From Borreliella valaisiana VS116 (GTDB lineage: Bacteria; Spirochaetota; Spirochaetia; Borreliales; Borreliaceae): a DNA stretch of 64,000 nt. Shown here in pieces: positions 28,236-37,272 of the stretch. The position numbers were made by a program, and so were the translations under genes. Numbering within the stretch: position 1 is the stretch's first letter; every line of letters starts with the position of its first letter. Location of the stretch: positions 496,001-560,000 of the forward strand of contig NZ_ABCY02000001.1 of NCBI RefSeq assembly GCF_000170955.2, in the 5' to 3' direction. The notes below the pieces were generated by a model that saw only the letters and a program-made list of their open reading frames with translations, did no database searches and was not told where the DNA came from.

Positions 28236-29798
28236 ATGAAGTCAGATTTAAATTTAATAAAAACATTGCATCCTCTTGAGATAAAAGTAATTTTAAATAA
28301 TGAAAAAGAGGAGAATATTTCTGCTTCAATTATTATTGAAAAATTGGGGTTTAATGAAGGTCAGGCAAATAAAACAATTGAATGGTTAAATTCTAAAAGT
28401 ATTATTGAAGAAATTTATAGAAAATTAAACGTATTTTATAAAGCAACAGAAAGGGGTCTTAGTGTTTTAAGAGATGGATTTGTTGAGGAAAAAATAATAA
28501 ATCTGGTATCTAGGAAGACAGTGTTGGCTTCAAATTTAGCTTTAGAGCTTGATCTTGATATTAAAGAGGTGAGAAAAGCATTTGGCCATTTATTAAAAGA
28601 AGGCATTCTTTCTATTGATTCAAATAAACAGATTATTATAAATTGTTTGAACGACATAGAGGTTAATTATCAAAAAATACGTGTCTTATTAGAAAGAGCA
28701 AAAAGTAGCGATCTTCTTAGAGAAAGTTTGACAACCGAAGAGCTTTTATTGATATCAAATTTTTCTAAGAAAAAAGGAGCAGATTCTGTATTTTTTAAAA
28801 TAATAGAAAAACTTGATTTAAGGTTTAGATTATCTAGTTTTGGGTTGGAAGTGAAAAATTTTCTAATGAAAAGCAAATTAACAGGAGATGAGCTTACTAA
28901 GCTTACTCCCGAAATTTTAAAAAATAAAACGTATGAGAATAAAAAATTTAGAGCTTACAATATTCATATTCCATCAGCTAAAACTTTTATTGGGCGCTTT
29001 AATTCTTATTTAGATTATATTTCTAAAATTAAAGACAAATTAGTAGGGCTTGGTTTTGAGGAGTTTGACGGTCCTTTAGTAGAAACAGAATTTTTCAACA
29101 ACGATGCTCTTTTTATGCCCCAATTTCATCCTTCTCGTGACATTAAGGATGTTTATTACATTTCAGATCCTAGTATGCAAAAATCTTTACCCGAACCTTA
29201 TTTTTATAATGTAAAATTAGCTCATGAAACAGGATATGCAACAGGTTCAAGAGGTTGGAGATATAGTTTTAGTGAAGATCTTTCTAAGAGATTGGTTTTA
29301 AGAACTCAGGGTACCGTTCTTTCTGCAAAACAATTAATTAATGCCAAAAATCCAGGCAGATATTTCGGAGTTGTTAGATGTTTTAGATACGATCAAGTAG
29401 ATGCAACTCACGGAGTTGATTTTTATCAAACTGAGGGGATTGTTATTGAGAATAGTGCTAACATTAAAACTTTGCTAGGCCTTCTTGAAATTTTTGCCAA
29501 AGAGCTTGCAGGTGCTACAGAAGTTAAATATGTTCCTGCATATTTTCCCTTTACTGAGCCGTCGATTGAAATGCATGTAAAACATCCTGTTCTTGGCTGG
29601 TTTGAACTTGGAGGAAGTGGAATTTTTAGGCCAGAAGTTACAAAGCCTTTGGGCATTGATCTTCCTGTTATTGCTTGGGGGATTGGAATAGATAGAATGG
29701 CTTTAATGCACTTGGGTTTAAATGATTTAAGAGATCTTTTTACTTATGATATTGGCGATGTTATTTTAAGACGAGGAAAGATGAGATGCCAAAGGTAG
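28236..29798 (+). CDS. pheS: Phenylalanyl-tRNA synthetase alpha subunit, archaeal/eukaryotic-like form
   Basis: PheS carries the class II catalytic domain that charges tRNA-Phe. The 520-residue protein is much longer than the usual bacterial PheS (about 330-350). Its first 230 residues form winged-helix-like segments as in archaeal and eukaryotic enzymes, and the C-terminal half holds motif 2 (CFRYDQVDATHGVDFYQTEG) and motif 3 (WGIGIDRMALMHLG). pheT overlaps its end by 13 bases. Confidence 0.95.
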   Translation: MKSDLNLIKTLHPLEIKVILNNEKEENISASIIIEKLGFNEGQANKTIEWLNSKSIIEEIYRKLNVFYKATERGLSVLRDGFVEEKIINLVSRKTVLASNLALELDLDIKEVRKAFGHLLKEGILSIDSNKQIIINCLNDIEVNYQKIRVLLERAKSSDLLRESLTTEELLLISNFSKKKGADSVFFKIIEKLDLRFRLSSFGLEVKNFLMKSKLTGDELTKLTPEILKNKTYENKKFRAYNIHIPSAKTFIGRFNSYLDYISKIKDKLVGLGFEEFDGPLVETEFFNNDALFMPQFHPSRDIKDVYYISDPSMQKSLPEPYFYNVKLAHETGYATGSRGWRYSFSEDLSKRLVLRTQGTVLSAKQLINAKNPGRYFGVVRCFRYDQVDATHGVDFYQTEGIVIENSANIKTLLGLLEIFAKELAGATEVKYVPAYFPFTEPSIEMHVKHPVLGWFELGGSGIFRPEVTKPLGIDLPVIAWGIGIDRMALMHLGLNDLRDLFTYDIGDVILRRGKMRCQR

Positions 29799-31486
29799 AA
29801 ATTTATAAAAATCTTTTTTTAGATAAAATAGGAAAAAATTTTACAAATTTAGAAATTTCAGAATTACTTGAACCATTTAAAGCGGAATTTGATGGATTTG
29901 ACGAAAGTTCGGGAAAAATCAAAATAGAATTTAATGATACAAATAGACCAGATTTGTGGTCTTATACAGGACTTGCTCGTCAAATAAAAACGTATTTTTT
30001 TGGAGAAATGCCTTATTATGATTTTTTTTCAAAAAAAGGAGATTTTAAAAAGTGTTATGGTGAAATTTTAGTTGATAATAAAATGTCTCAAATCAGACCG
30101 TTTATTTTTGGATTTTTAGCAAAAGGATTGATTATTAATGATAAAATGCTTGAAACATTAATTCAATTTCAAGAAAAACTTTGTCAAAATTATGGACAAA
30201 AAAGAAGAAGAGTTGCAATGGGGATGTATAATTCTAATTTTATTGAATTTCCAATAAGTTATGTTGCTTCATCTCCTAGTCACAAGTTTGTTCCCTTGGG
30301 AATAGATTGTGAACTTTCTCTTTTAGAAATAAATGAAAAGCATCCTAAAGGATTGGAATATTCCCATATTATTAAAAATTTTGATAAATATCCGTTATTA
30401 TTAGATAATAATAACAATGTAGTCTCTTATCCCCCAATAATTAATTCTAACAATATTGGATCTTTAAAGGTTGGTGATACTGATTTATTTGTTGAGGTTA
30501 CTGGTATTGATTTTGAAGCAACCCTGTTGGCGTTATCTATAGTAGCTTGTGATTTTTATGATATGGGTTTTGAAATTTTGCCCGTAAAAACTGTATTTAG
30601 AGAGCCTTTTGTTTTAGATTTTGAAGAATTAGTATGTCCTTATTATTTCCAAGAAGAAGTAGAGTTTAATGTAAAAAATGTTAATAGACTGCTTGGAAGC
30701 GATTTGACATTAGAACGTATTTGCCTGAATTTAAAAAAAATGGGAGTAAGTTCTTATTCTAGAGATTTAAAAAACTATGTTATTCCACCTTTTTATAGAA
30801 ACGACTTTCTTCATGAGGTTGATGTAATTGAAGATGTAATGATAGGGGAAGGTCTTGCAAGTTTTCATCCAGAGCTTCCCAAAGCCTTTACAGTGGGAAG
30901 GCTTAGTGATTTGGAAGAGTTTTCAAGGAATGTTAGAAATTTAATGGTAGGCATGGGATTTCAAGAGATGGTTTATAATTATATGGGTTCTAAGAAAGAT
31001 TTTATTGATAGAATGAATGTTAATGATCTAAATTTTTTAAAAGTGTCTAATCCAATGACAGAGAATTATGAATATATTAGAGCATCAATAATTCCTAATT
31101 TATTAAAATCAGAAAGTATTAGCTCTAATTTCCCTTATCCGCATAAAATTTTTGAAGTTGGTAAGGTGGCTTTAAAGAATTTGGATACTATTGAAGGAAC
31201 AAGCACTTTTACCAATTTAGCTTTTTTGATGTCCGGTAAAGAAATTTCTTTTAATGAAATTAATTCAATTGTTGCAACTCTTTTTTATTATTTAAATATT
31301 GAGATTAATTTAAGAGAATCAAAAGCCACTATTTATATTAATGGCAGGGGAGCAGATATTTTGATTAAAGGCTTTAATGTAGGTAGTTTTGGTGAAATTT
31401 CACCTTATGTTTTGAATAATTTTGGTATTTTTATCCCATGTTCTGTTTTTGAGGTTAATATCGATAAACTTATGAGTCAATCTTAA
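29786..31486 (+). CDS. pheT: Phenylalanyl-tRNA synthetase beta subunit, archaeal/eukaryotic-like short form
   Basis: PheT completes the synthetase and edits mischarged tyrosine. The product is 566 residues against about 800 for ordinary bacterial PheT. It starts directly with MPKVEIYKNLFLDKIGK and lacks the bacterial N-terminal EMAP/OB tRNA-binding domain and the C-terminal anticodon-binding domain. It shows a B5-like region and a catalytic-like module at the C terminus, as in archaeal PheT. Confidence 0.94.
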   Translation: MPKVEIYKNLFLDKIGKNFTNLEISELLEPFKAEFDGFDESSGKIKIEFNDTNRPDLWSYTGLARQIKTYFFGEMPYYDFFSKKGDFKKCYGEILVDNKMSQIRPFIFGFLAKGLIINDKMLETLIQFQEKLCQNYGQKRRRVAMGMYNSNFIEFPISYVASSPSHKFVPLGIDCELSLLEINEKHPKGLEYSHIIKNFDKYPLLLDNNNNVVSYPPIINSNNIGSLKVGDTDLFVEVTGIDFEATLLALSIVACDFYDMGFEILPVKTVFREPFVLDFEELVCPYYFQEEVEFNVKNVNRLLGSDLTLERICLNLKKMGVSSYSRDLKNYVIPPFYRNDFLHEVDVIEDVMIGEGLASFHPELPKAFTVGRLSDLEEFSRNVRNLMVGMGFQEMVYNYMGSKKDFIDRMNVNDLNFLKVSNPMTENYEYIRASIIPNLLKSESISSNFPYPHKIFEVGKVALKNLDTIEGTSTFTNLAFLMSGKEISFNEINSIVATLFYYLNIEINLRESKATIYINGRGADILIKGFNVGSFGEISPYVLNNFGIFIPCSVFEVNIDKLMSQS

Positions 31487-31489
31487 GTA

Positions 31490-31518
31490 TTGAATGTTAA
31501 TTTCAGCAATGTTAAGAT
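31490..31518 (+). promoter_or_regulatory. Predicted promoter of trxB
   Basis: TTGAAT at 31490-31495 and TAAGAT at 31513-31518 are separated by 17 bases, right after the pheT stop. A start near 31525 would give trxB its own transcript with a leader of about 32 bases. Confidence 0.45.
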
Positions 31519-31556
31519 TTGTATGAAAATTCTTAAGAGGCACTTGAAGTTTAGAT

Positions 31557-32537
31557 ATGTTAGAATTTGAAACCATTAATATAAATTTGACTAAAAAGGA
31601 AAATTCATCTCAAAAAGAGGTAGAATTTATTGAAGATGTAATAATTGTAGGATCTGGGCCGGCTGGATTAACGGCTGGGATTTATTCTGTTATGAGCAAT
31701 TATAAGGTTACTATTTTAGAGGGACCTGAACCTGGGGGACAGCTTACTACAACCACAGAAGTTTATAATTATCCTGGCTTTAAAAATGGAGTAAGTGGAA
31801 GAGATTTGATGTTAAATATGAGAGAGCAAGCAGTAAATCTTGGAGCTAAAACCGTTCTCGAAACTGTTTTGTCTATAAAAAGGGATAATAGTATTTTTTA
31901 CCTTTATACAGAAAATTATGTTTATAAAAGTAAAGCTGTTATTATTGCTTCAGGATCAAAACCCCAAAAACTTGAAACTCTTAAAAATTCGGATTTATTT
32001 TGGAATAAAGGTATTTCGGTTTGTGCTATTTGCGATGGACATCTTTTCAAAGGGAAAAGGGTTGCAGTAATTGGTGGGGGCAATACTGCCCTTTCAGAAT
32101 CAATTTATTTAAGCAAATTAGCGGATAAGGTTTATATTATTGTAAGAAAAGATTATCTTAGGGCTATTGCTATGTTAAGAGATAGTGTTGCAAAGTTGCC
32201 AAATGTTGAAATTTTGTATAATTCAGAAGCCATAGAAGTAGATGGCAAATCTTCTGTTTCTTCTGTTAAGATTTTTAATAAAAAAGATGATGTTGTTTAT
32301 GAATTAGAAGCGAATGCTGTATTTATGGCTGTTGGCTATAAACCGAATACAGAATTTTTAAAGGGATTTTTAGATTTAGATGAAGAGGGGTTTATTGTAA
32401 CTAAAGATGTTGTTAAAACAAGTGTAGATGGTGTTTTTTCATGTGGAGATGTTAGCAATAAACTTTATGCTCAAGCCATTACTGCTGCTGCTGAGGGATT
32501 TATTGCGTCTGTTGAGTTGGGAAATTTTTTAAAATAG
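31557..32537 (+). CDS. trxB: Thioredoxin reductase
   Basis: TrxB reduces thioredoxin with NADPH using FAD. The 326-residue protein has the FAD motif GSGPAGLTAG (from residue 32), the redox pair in CAICDGH (C156, C159) and the second dinucleotide motif GGGNTALSES. About 20 extra residues precede the FAD domain. The usual HRRxxxR NADPH motif is replaced by VRKDYLR. The ribosome binding site is weak. Confidence 0.93.
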   Translation: MLEFETININLTKKENSSQKEVEFIEDVIIVGSGPAGLTAGIYSVMSNYKVTILEGPEPGGQLTTTTEVYNYPGFKNGVSGRDLMLNMREQAVNLGAKTVLETVLSIKRDNSIFYLYTENYVYKSKAVIIASGSKPQKLETLKNSDLFWNKGISVCAICDGHLFKGKRVAVIGGGNTALSESIYLSKLADKVYIIVRKDYLRAIAMLRDSVAKLPNVEILYNSEAIEVDGKSSVSSVKIFNKKDDVVYELEANAVFMAVGYKPNTEFLKGFLDLDEEGFIVTKDVVKTSVDGVFSCGDVSNKLYAQAITAAAEGFIASVELGNFLK

Positions 32538-32560
32538 TTTTTATTTAATTTAATAATCTT

Positions 32561-33301
32561 TTAGAGTAGATTTAATTGCCTTTTGATTTCAAAGATTAAA
32601 ATGCCTGTGGACACAGAAACATTAAGTGAGTCTATTTTGCCACTAGTTGGAATCCTTATTAAAAAATCAGAATTTTCTTTTATTAGCTTGTGTACACCCC
32701 TTCCTTCATTCCCTAAAATGAGTGCAATTTTTCTGTCGTTTATTTTAATTTTGTTTATATCTTGCCCTTTAACATCACCAGCGTATATCCAAAAGCCATT
32801 TTTTTTTAAAAAATTTATTGTGTTGTTTATGTTTGCCACTGTTATTTTTTTTACATATTGACTTGCACCAGAGCTAGTTCGTAAAACTGTTGAATTGTCT
32901 TTTGCGCTACGTTTTTGAGTAGTAATTACAAGATCTATACTAAACTGTTCTGCTGTTCTAAGGATTGCTCCAAAGTTTTGGGGGTCTTCTATTTCATCTA
33001 GAAGTAAAATGAAAGCATTTTCTTTTTTTTTAAATGTTTCTAGTAAGTGTTCAAAGTCTTTGGTTTGTGTTTTTACATTTTTATTTTTTTCAAGTTTTAA
33101 TTTTAATGCAAATCCCCTGTGGTCTTTGTTTTTAAGAATTTTGTCAAGTTCATTTGTATTTATTCTTCTTATTTTTATATTTTGTGCTTTAGCCAGTTTT
33201 TCAATTTCTTTAGTTTTTGAACTTTTTTTTGATATATAAAGTTCAAATCCTTTATTATTTTTTATGCTTTCAATTATTGAATTGGCATGAGTTATATACA
33301 T
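32561..33301 (-). CDS. rlmB: SPOUT-family RNA 2'-O-methyltransferase, RlmB-like
   Basis: This class of TrmH-related enzymes methylates a guanosine ribose in 23S rRNA (G2251 in E. coli for RlmB). The 246-residue protein has an N-terminal substrate-binding domain, then the SPOUT knot with LDEIEDPQNFGAILRTAE, LILGNEGRGVH and IPTSGKIDSLNVSVSTGI. It is the last gene of the grpE-dnaK-dnaJ group, one base after dnaJ. The exact rRNA site is inferred. Confidence 0.85.
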   Translation of the reverse strand: MYITHANSIIESIKNNKGFELYISKKSSKTKEIEKLAKAQNIKIRRINTNELDKILKNKDHRGFALKLKLEKNKNVKTQTKDFEHLLETFKKKENAFILLLDEIEDPQNFGAILRTAEQFSIDLVITTQKRSAKDNSTVLRTSSGASQYVKKITVANINNTINFLKKNGFWIYAGDVKGQDINKIKINDRKIALILGNEGRGVHKLIKENSDFLIRIPTSGKIDSLNVSVSTGILIFEIKRQLNLL

Positions 33302-33302
33302 A

Positions 33303-34397
33303 TTATACTTTGAGTAAATCTATTTCATCACCATCTCTTAATTCTTTGCTCAAGCTTTCAAAAAGTTTGATAGCATTAGAATTTAAATTTTTAGGTGTTT
33401 TTATTTTAGTGATTAATATTAAGTTTCCAAACTTTTCGGTTTGAAGAATTGGCATTCCTGCGTTTTTAATTAAAATTTGTTCTTCATTTTCTATTCCTTT
33501 TGGAATTTGTATTTTAATCTCTTTTGAAGCGATTGTTTTTATTCTTACTTCTTTTCCAAGGGCTGCTTGAGTAAAGCTTATTGGAAGCATTGCGTAGAGA
33601 TCTTTGCCATTTCTTTTAAATATTTTATGAGATTTTATCAATATTTTTACATAAAGATCACCATATTCTTGGTTATCTGGATTAACATTTCCTTTTCCTT
33701 TCATTTTTATTTGTTGGTTATTATCAATACCCGAAGGAATGTTTAATTGAATAGTTTCTTGCTTTGTAAGGCTTCCTTTTCCTTTACAAGATTTACAAGG
33801 GTTTGATATTATTTTCCCTTCACCATAGCATTTAGAACATGTTGTTGTAACTCTGAAAAATCCTCCTCCTTGTACTACTCTTCCGCTGCCGTTACACATG
33901 TTGCATATCGAAGGGCTTGAACCTTTTTCGGATTTTTTTCCTAAACAAGAATGGCAGAGTATTTGTCTTGTTATGTTTATATTATTTTTGTAACCAAAGT
34001 ATGCATTTTCAAGAGATATTTCTATGTTATATCCTACGTCTTCACCTTTTGCATGTTTTCTATTTTTTTCTTGTCCTTTGTTGCCAGTGAAAAATGAATC
34101 AAAAATATCGCCAAAATCTTCAAAGATGTCTGAAAACCCACTAAATCCACCTGAAAATCCTTCAAATCCTCCCCCTTCAAAAGCGGAATGTCCAAATCTG
34201 TCGTATTTGGCTTTCTTATTGTCATCTATTAAAATTTCATAAGCTTGAGTAGCTTCTTTAAAAATAGAAGCGGCCTCTTCATTCCCTTGATTTCTGTCGG
34301 GGTGATATTTGATTGCTATTTTTCTATAAGCTTTTTTTATTTCATCTTTTGAGGCTCCTTTTGAGAGCCCCAAAATTTCATAATAATCTTTTTTCAC
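33303..34397 (-). CDS. dnaJ: Chaperone DnaJ (Hsp40)
   Basis: DnaJ delivers clients to DnaK and stimulates its ATPase. The 364-residue protein has a J domain with HPD at 32-34, a Gly/Phe region (residues 75-105), a zinc region with four Cys pairs and two C-terminal beta domains. The first zinc repeat (CHSCLGKK) departs from CxxCxGxG. It starts with GTG sharing one base with the dnaK stop (TAGTG), so the two are translationally coupled. Confidence 0.95.
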   Translation of the reverse strand: MKKDYYEILGLSKGASKDEIKKAYRKIAIKYHPDRNQGNEEAASIFKEATQAYEILIDDNKKAKYDRFGHSAFEGGGFEGFSGGFSGFSDIFEDFGDIFDSFFTGNKGQEKNRKHAKGEDVGYNIEISLENAYFGYKNNINITRQILCHSCLGKKSEKGSSPSICNMCNGSGRVVQGGGFFRVTTTCSKCYGEGKIISNPCKSCKGKGSLTKQETIQLNIPSGIDNNQQIKMKGKGNVNPDNQEYGDLYVKILIKSHKIFKRNGKDLYAMLPISFTQAALGKEVRIKTIASKEIKIQIPKGIENEEQILIKNAGMPILQTEKFGNLILITKIKTPKNLNSNAIKLFESLSKELRDGDEIDLLKV

Positions 34398-36304
34398 TAT
34401 TTTTTATCCTCGTCAACAACTTCGTAATCAGCTTCTTTACCTTCTTCGCTTGTATTGCTTTGGGTACCATTTTCTTGTTGGCTGCTTGCATTTTGCTGGG
34501 AAGGATCTTTATACATCATTTCAGCTATCTTATAAGAAGCTTTTTGAAGTTCTTCTGTTCTAGATTTTATAAGTGAAATGTCTTCCTTTTCAAGACTTTC
34601 TTTTAATTCTTTTATTTTATTTTCAATAGCGTCTTTATCTTCGCTTGAAATTTTTTCAGAATATTCTTTTAATGATTTTTCTGTTTGATAAATTAAAGAA
34701 TTAGCTGTATTTTTTGCTTCAATATTTTCTTTTAATTTTTTATCTTCTTCCGCATGAGCTTCTGCATCTTTTACCATGCGATCTATTTCTGATTCAGAAA
34801 GTCCTGATGATGATTCAATTCTAATTTTTTGTTCTTTTCCTGTTCCCATATCTTTTGCAGACACGTGAACTATTCCATTAGCGTCAATGTCAAAACTAAC
34901 TTCAATTTGAGGCACTCCTCTTGGTGCTGCCGGTATTCCATCAAGTATGAAATTACCAAGTATTCTATTTTGTGCTGCCATTTCACGTTCACCTTGAAGG
35001 ACTTTAATATCAACAGAGGTTTGATTGTCAGCAGCTGTTGAGAATACTTGACTTTTTTTTGTAGGAATTGTAGTGTTTCGTTCAATAAGTTTGGTCATCA
35101 CACCACCTAGCGTTTCTATTCCTAGTGAGAGTGGAGTAACGTCAAGGAGTACCATGTCTTTAGTTTCTCCGGTTAAAATACCACCCTGAATAGCAGCTCC
35201 AATTGCTACAGCTTCATCTGGATTTACTCCTTTGTTAGGCTCTTGTCCAAATATATCTTTTACAATTTTTTGAATAGCAGGAATTCTTGTTGATCCACCT
35301 ACAAGTATTACTTCATTGATGTCAGAAGCTTTAAGTCCGGCATCTTTAATAGCTTTAAGGCATGGTTCTTTTGTTTTTTGAACTAAATGGTCTACCATTT
35401 GTTCGAATTTTGCTCTTGTTAGAGTTTGTTGTAAGTGTTTTGGACCGTTTGCATCTGCTGTAATAAATGGAAGATTTATTGAAGCTTCTTGTGCGCCTGA
35501 AAGTTCTATTTTAGCTTTTTCAGCTGCCTCTTTGAGTCTTTGGAGAGCCATTTTGTCGTTTGACAAATCAATAGCGCTTTCTTTTTTGAATTCTGAAATT
35601 AAATGCTTTATTATCTCATCGTCAAAATTATCACCTCCAAGGTGTGTGTCTCCATTGGTGGACTTTACTTCAAAAACACCATCTCCAAGCTCCAATATTG
35701 AAATGTCAAATGTTCCTCCACCAAGATCGTAAACGGCAACAATCTCTTCGTGTTTTTTTTCAATTCCATAAGCAAGAGCAGCGGCAGTTGGTTCGTTAAC
35801 AATTCTTTTTACCTCAAGGCCTGCTATTTTACCAGCATCTTTTGTAGCCTGTCTTTGAGCGTCGTTAAAGTAAGCAGGAACTGTAATGACAGCTTCTGTA
35901 ACTTTTTCACCCAAGTAAGCTTCTGCTGTTTCTTTCATTTTTGTAAGAGTTGCTGCTGAGATTTCAGGCGGTGACATTTGCTTTTTTATATTGGAAATGT
36001 TTACTCGCGCGTCGCCATTTAGTCCTTTTTCTATTTTATAAGGAACCATTTTTATTTCGCTTGCAACCTCTTCAAATCTTCTTCCCATAAATCTTTTGAT
36101 GGAATAAATTGTGTTTTCAGGGTTTGTAACCATTTGGTTTTTTGCGACTTGCCCTACAAGTCTTTCGCCTTTATTTGTGTATGCAACAATAGATGGAGTA
36201 GTTCTGCCTCCTTCTGAATTTTGTATTACAACTGGTTTTCCATGCTCCATTATAGCTACGCATGAGTTTGTTGTTCCTAGATCAATACCTATTATTTTGC
36301 CCAT
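34397..36304 (-). CDS. dnaK: Chaperone DnaK (Hsp70)
   Basis: DnaK is the main ATP-driven Hsp70. The 635-residue protein begins with the ATPase domain ([34 protein letters not shown]), then the substrate-binding domain with [14 protein letters not shown] and the helical lid, and ends with an acidic EVVDEDKK tail. GGAGG precedes the ATG. It lies between grpE and dnaJ. Confidence 0.98.
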   Translation of the reverse strand: MGKIIGIDLGTTNSCVAIMEHGKPVVIQNSEGGRTTPSIVAYTNKGERLVGQVAKNQMVTNPENTIYSIKRFMGRRFEEVASEIKMVPYKIEKGLNGDARVNISNIKKQMSPPEISAATLTKMKETAEAYLGEKVTEAVITVPAYFNDAQRQATKDAGKIAGLEVKRIVNEPTAAALAYGIEKKHEEIVAVYDLGGGTFDISILELGDGVFEVKSTNGDTHLGGDNFDDEIIKHLISEFKKESAIDLSNDKMALQRLKEAAEKAKIELSGAQEASINLPFITADANGPKHLQQTLTRAKFEQMVDHLVQKTKEPCLKAIKDAGLKASDINEVILVGGSTRIPAIQKIVKDIFGQEPNKGVNPDEAVAIGAAIQGGILTGETKDMVLLDVTPLSLGIETLGGVMTKLIERNTTIPTKKSQVFSTAADNQTSVDIKVLQGEREMAAQNRILGNFILDGIPAAPRGVPQIEVSFDIDANGIVHVSAKDMGTGKEQKIRIESSSGLSESEIDRMVKDAEAHAEEDKKLKENIEAKNTANSLIYQTEKSLKEYSEKISSEDKDAIENKIKELKESLEKEDISLIKSRTEELQKASYKIAEMMYKDPSQQNASSQQENGTQSNTSEEGKEADYEVVDEDKK

Positions 36305-36328
36305 ATTATAAACCTCCTTCTTTTCTAA

Positions 36329-36892
36329 TTAATTTTTACTTTGAGCAACTTTAACTTTTGCTGTTCTTAATATTCTATCGTTGTAGCAATAACCTTTTTG
36401 GTATACTTCTACTATTTCTGGATTTTTAAGACCTTCTTTCTCTTCAATGCTTATTGCTTCATGACGACTTGGGTCAAAATTTTCACCATTTTCTCCAAAT
36501 TTTTTTAAATTATATTTTTTATCAAAGATTGATAGTATTTCATTTTCAATCATACTGATTCCTGTTAATAGGTTGTCAAAATCTTTAGATTTTTTTGAAG
36601 AGTTAATAGCTCGTTCTAGGTTATCAAGAAAATTAACCACATCTTTCATTATGGTTTCATTTGCAAATTTAACAAAATTGTCTTTTTCTTTTTCTAATCT
36701 TTTTCTGAAGTTTTCAAATTCTGCTTGTTTTCTTAAATACAAATCTTTAAGATTGGAGATTTCATTTTCAAGCTCGGTAATTTTTTTATCAGAATTTACC
36801 AGATTTAAGTTTTCTTTTTTTTGAGATTTTGTATTTTTGTTATCTTGTTTGTTGGGTTTTTCGGTTTCGGTTTTAGTTTCTTTTTTTTCCAT
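36329..36892 (-). CDS. grpE: Nucleotide exchange factor GrpE
   Basis: GrpE releases ADP from DnaK. The 187-residue protein has a Lys/Glu-rich coiled N terminus, the long dimer helix ([20 protein letters not shown]) and a C-terminal beta domain ([32 protein letters not shown]). GGAGGG precedes the ATG. It heads the chaperone operon; no hrcA gene lies upstream. Confidence 0.95.
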   Translation of the reverse strand: MEKKETKTETEKPNKQDNKNTKSQKKENLNLVNSDKKITELENEISNLKDLYLRKQAEFENFRKRLEKEKDNFVKFANETIMKDVVNFLDNLERAINSSKKSKDFDNLLTGISMIENEILSIFDKKYNLKKFGENGENFDPSRHEAISIEEKEGLKNPEIVEVYQKGYCYNDRILRTAKVKVAQSKN

Positions 36893-36912
36893 TTTCCCTC
36901 CTTTGATAAAGC

Positions 36913-36941
36913 ATTTTATCTTTAAAAAAAATATTTTACAA
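36913..36941 (-). promoter_or_regulatory. Predicted sigma-70 promoter of grpE-dnaK-dnaJ
   Basis: On the minus strand TTGTAA (36936-36941) and TAAAAT (36913-36918) have a 17-base spacer. A start near 36906 would give a short leader with the GGAGGG site. It looks like an ordinary vegetative promoter without a heat-shock sigma signature. Confidence 0.6.
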
Positions 36942-37237
36942 ATTTTTTTCTTTCTTAAAATTTACTAAAATTGATTCATTTTGATCATTTGCAAGCTATA
37001 TATTTTTCTTAAGCTTTCAGCAATAGTGTTATATTGATACATATTTTTATTTGGCAAAAATGTTCGTGTGTATTTTTTTGTCAAAATAAAAAAATTTAAT
37101 TTTTTTATTTATCAAAATAATTTTGGGGTCATTTTTTGATTTTATTTGTTTTTAGTGTGTTTATAGATACCTATAATTTTAGGATATTGTTGGAATATGG
37201 ATGAGTATTGGTTTTGCGAAGCTATTAATTTTTTTTG

Positions 37238-37266
37238 TTGTAATTTAATGTATTATTGCTTATTAT
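37238..37266 (+). promoter_or_regulatory. Predicted promoter of nadE giving a leaderless mRNA
   Basis: TTGTAA at 37238-37243 and TATTAT at 37261-37266 have a 17-base spacer. The expected start, six or seven bases past the -10 box, falls on the A of the nadE ATG at 37273. No Shine-Dalgarno sequence is visible in front of that ATG, which agrees with leaderless initiation. Confidence 0.5.
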
Positions 37267-37272
37267 TTACCT

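Larger units (their letters stand above)
36893..37272 (+). other. Divergent intergenic region between grpE and nadE
   Basis: These 380 bases hold no credible gene. They contain the grpE promoter (36913-36941, minus strand) and a promoter directly against nadE (37238-37266). A TATAAT at 37172-37177 has no good -35 partner. I saw no CIRCE element (the HrcA operator) in either orientation. Confidence 0.7.

Noticed and set aside
36893..37272. CIRCE operator for HrcA control of grpE-dnaK-dnaJ
   Set aside because: No TTAGCACTC/GAGTGCTAA pair was found in the region.
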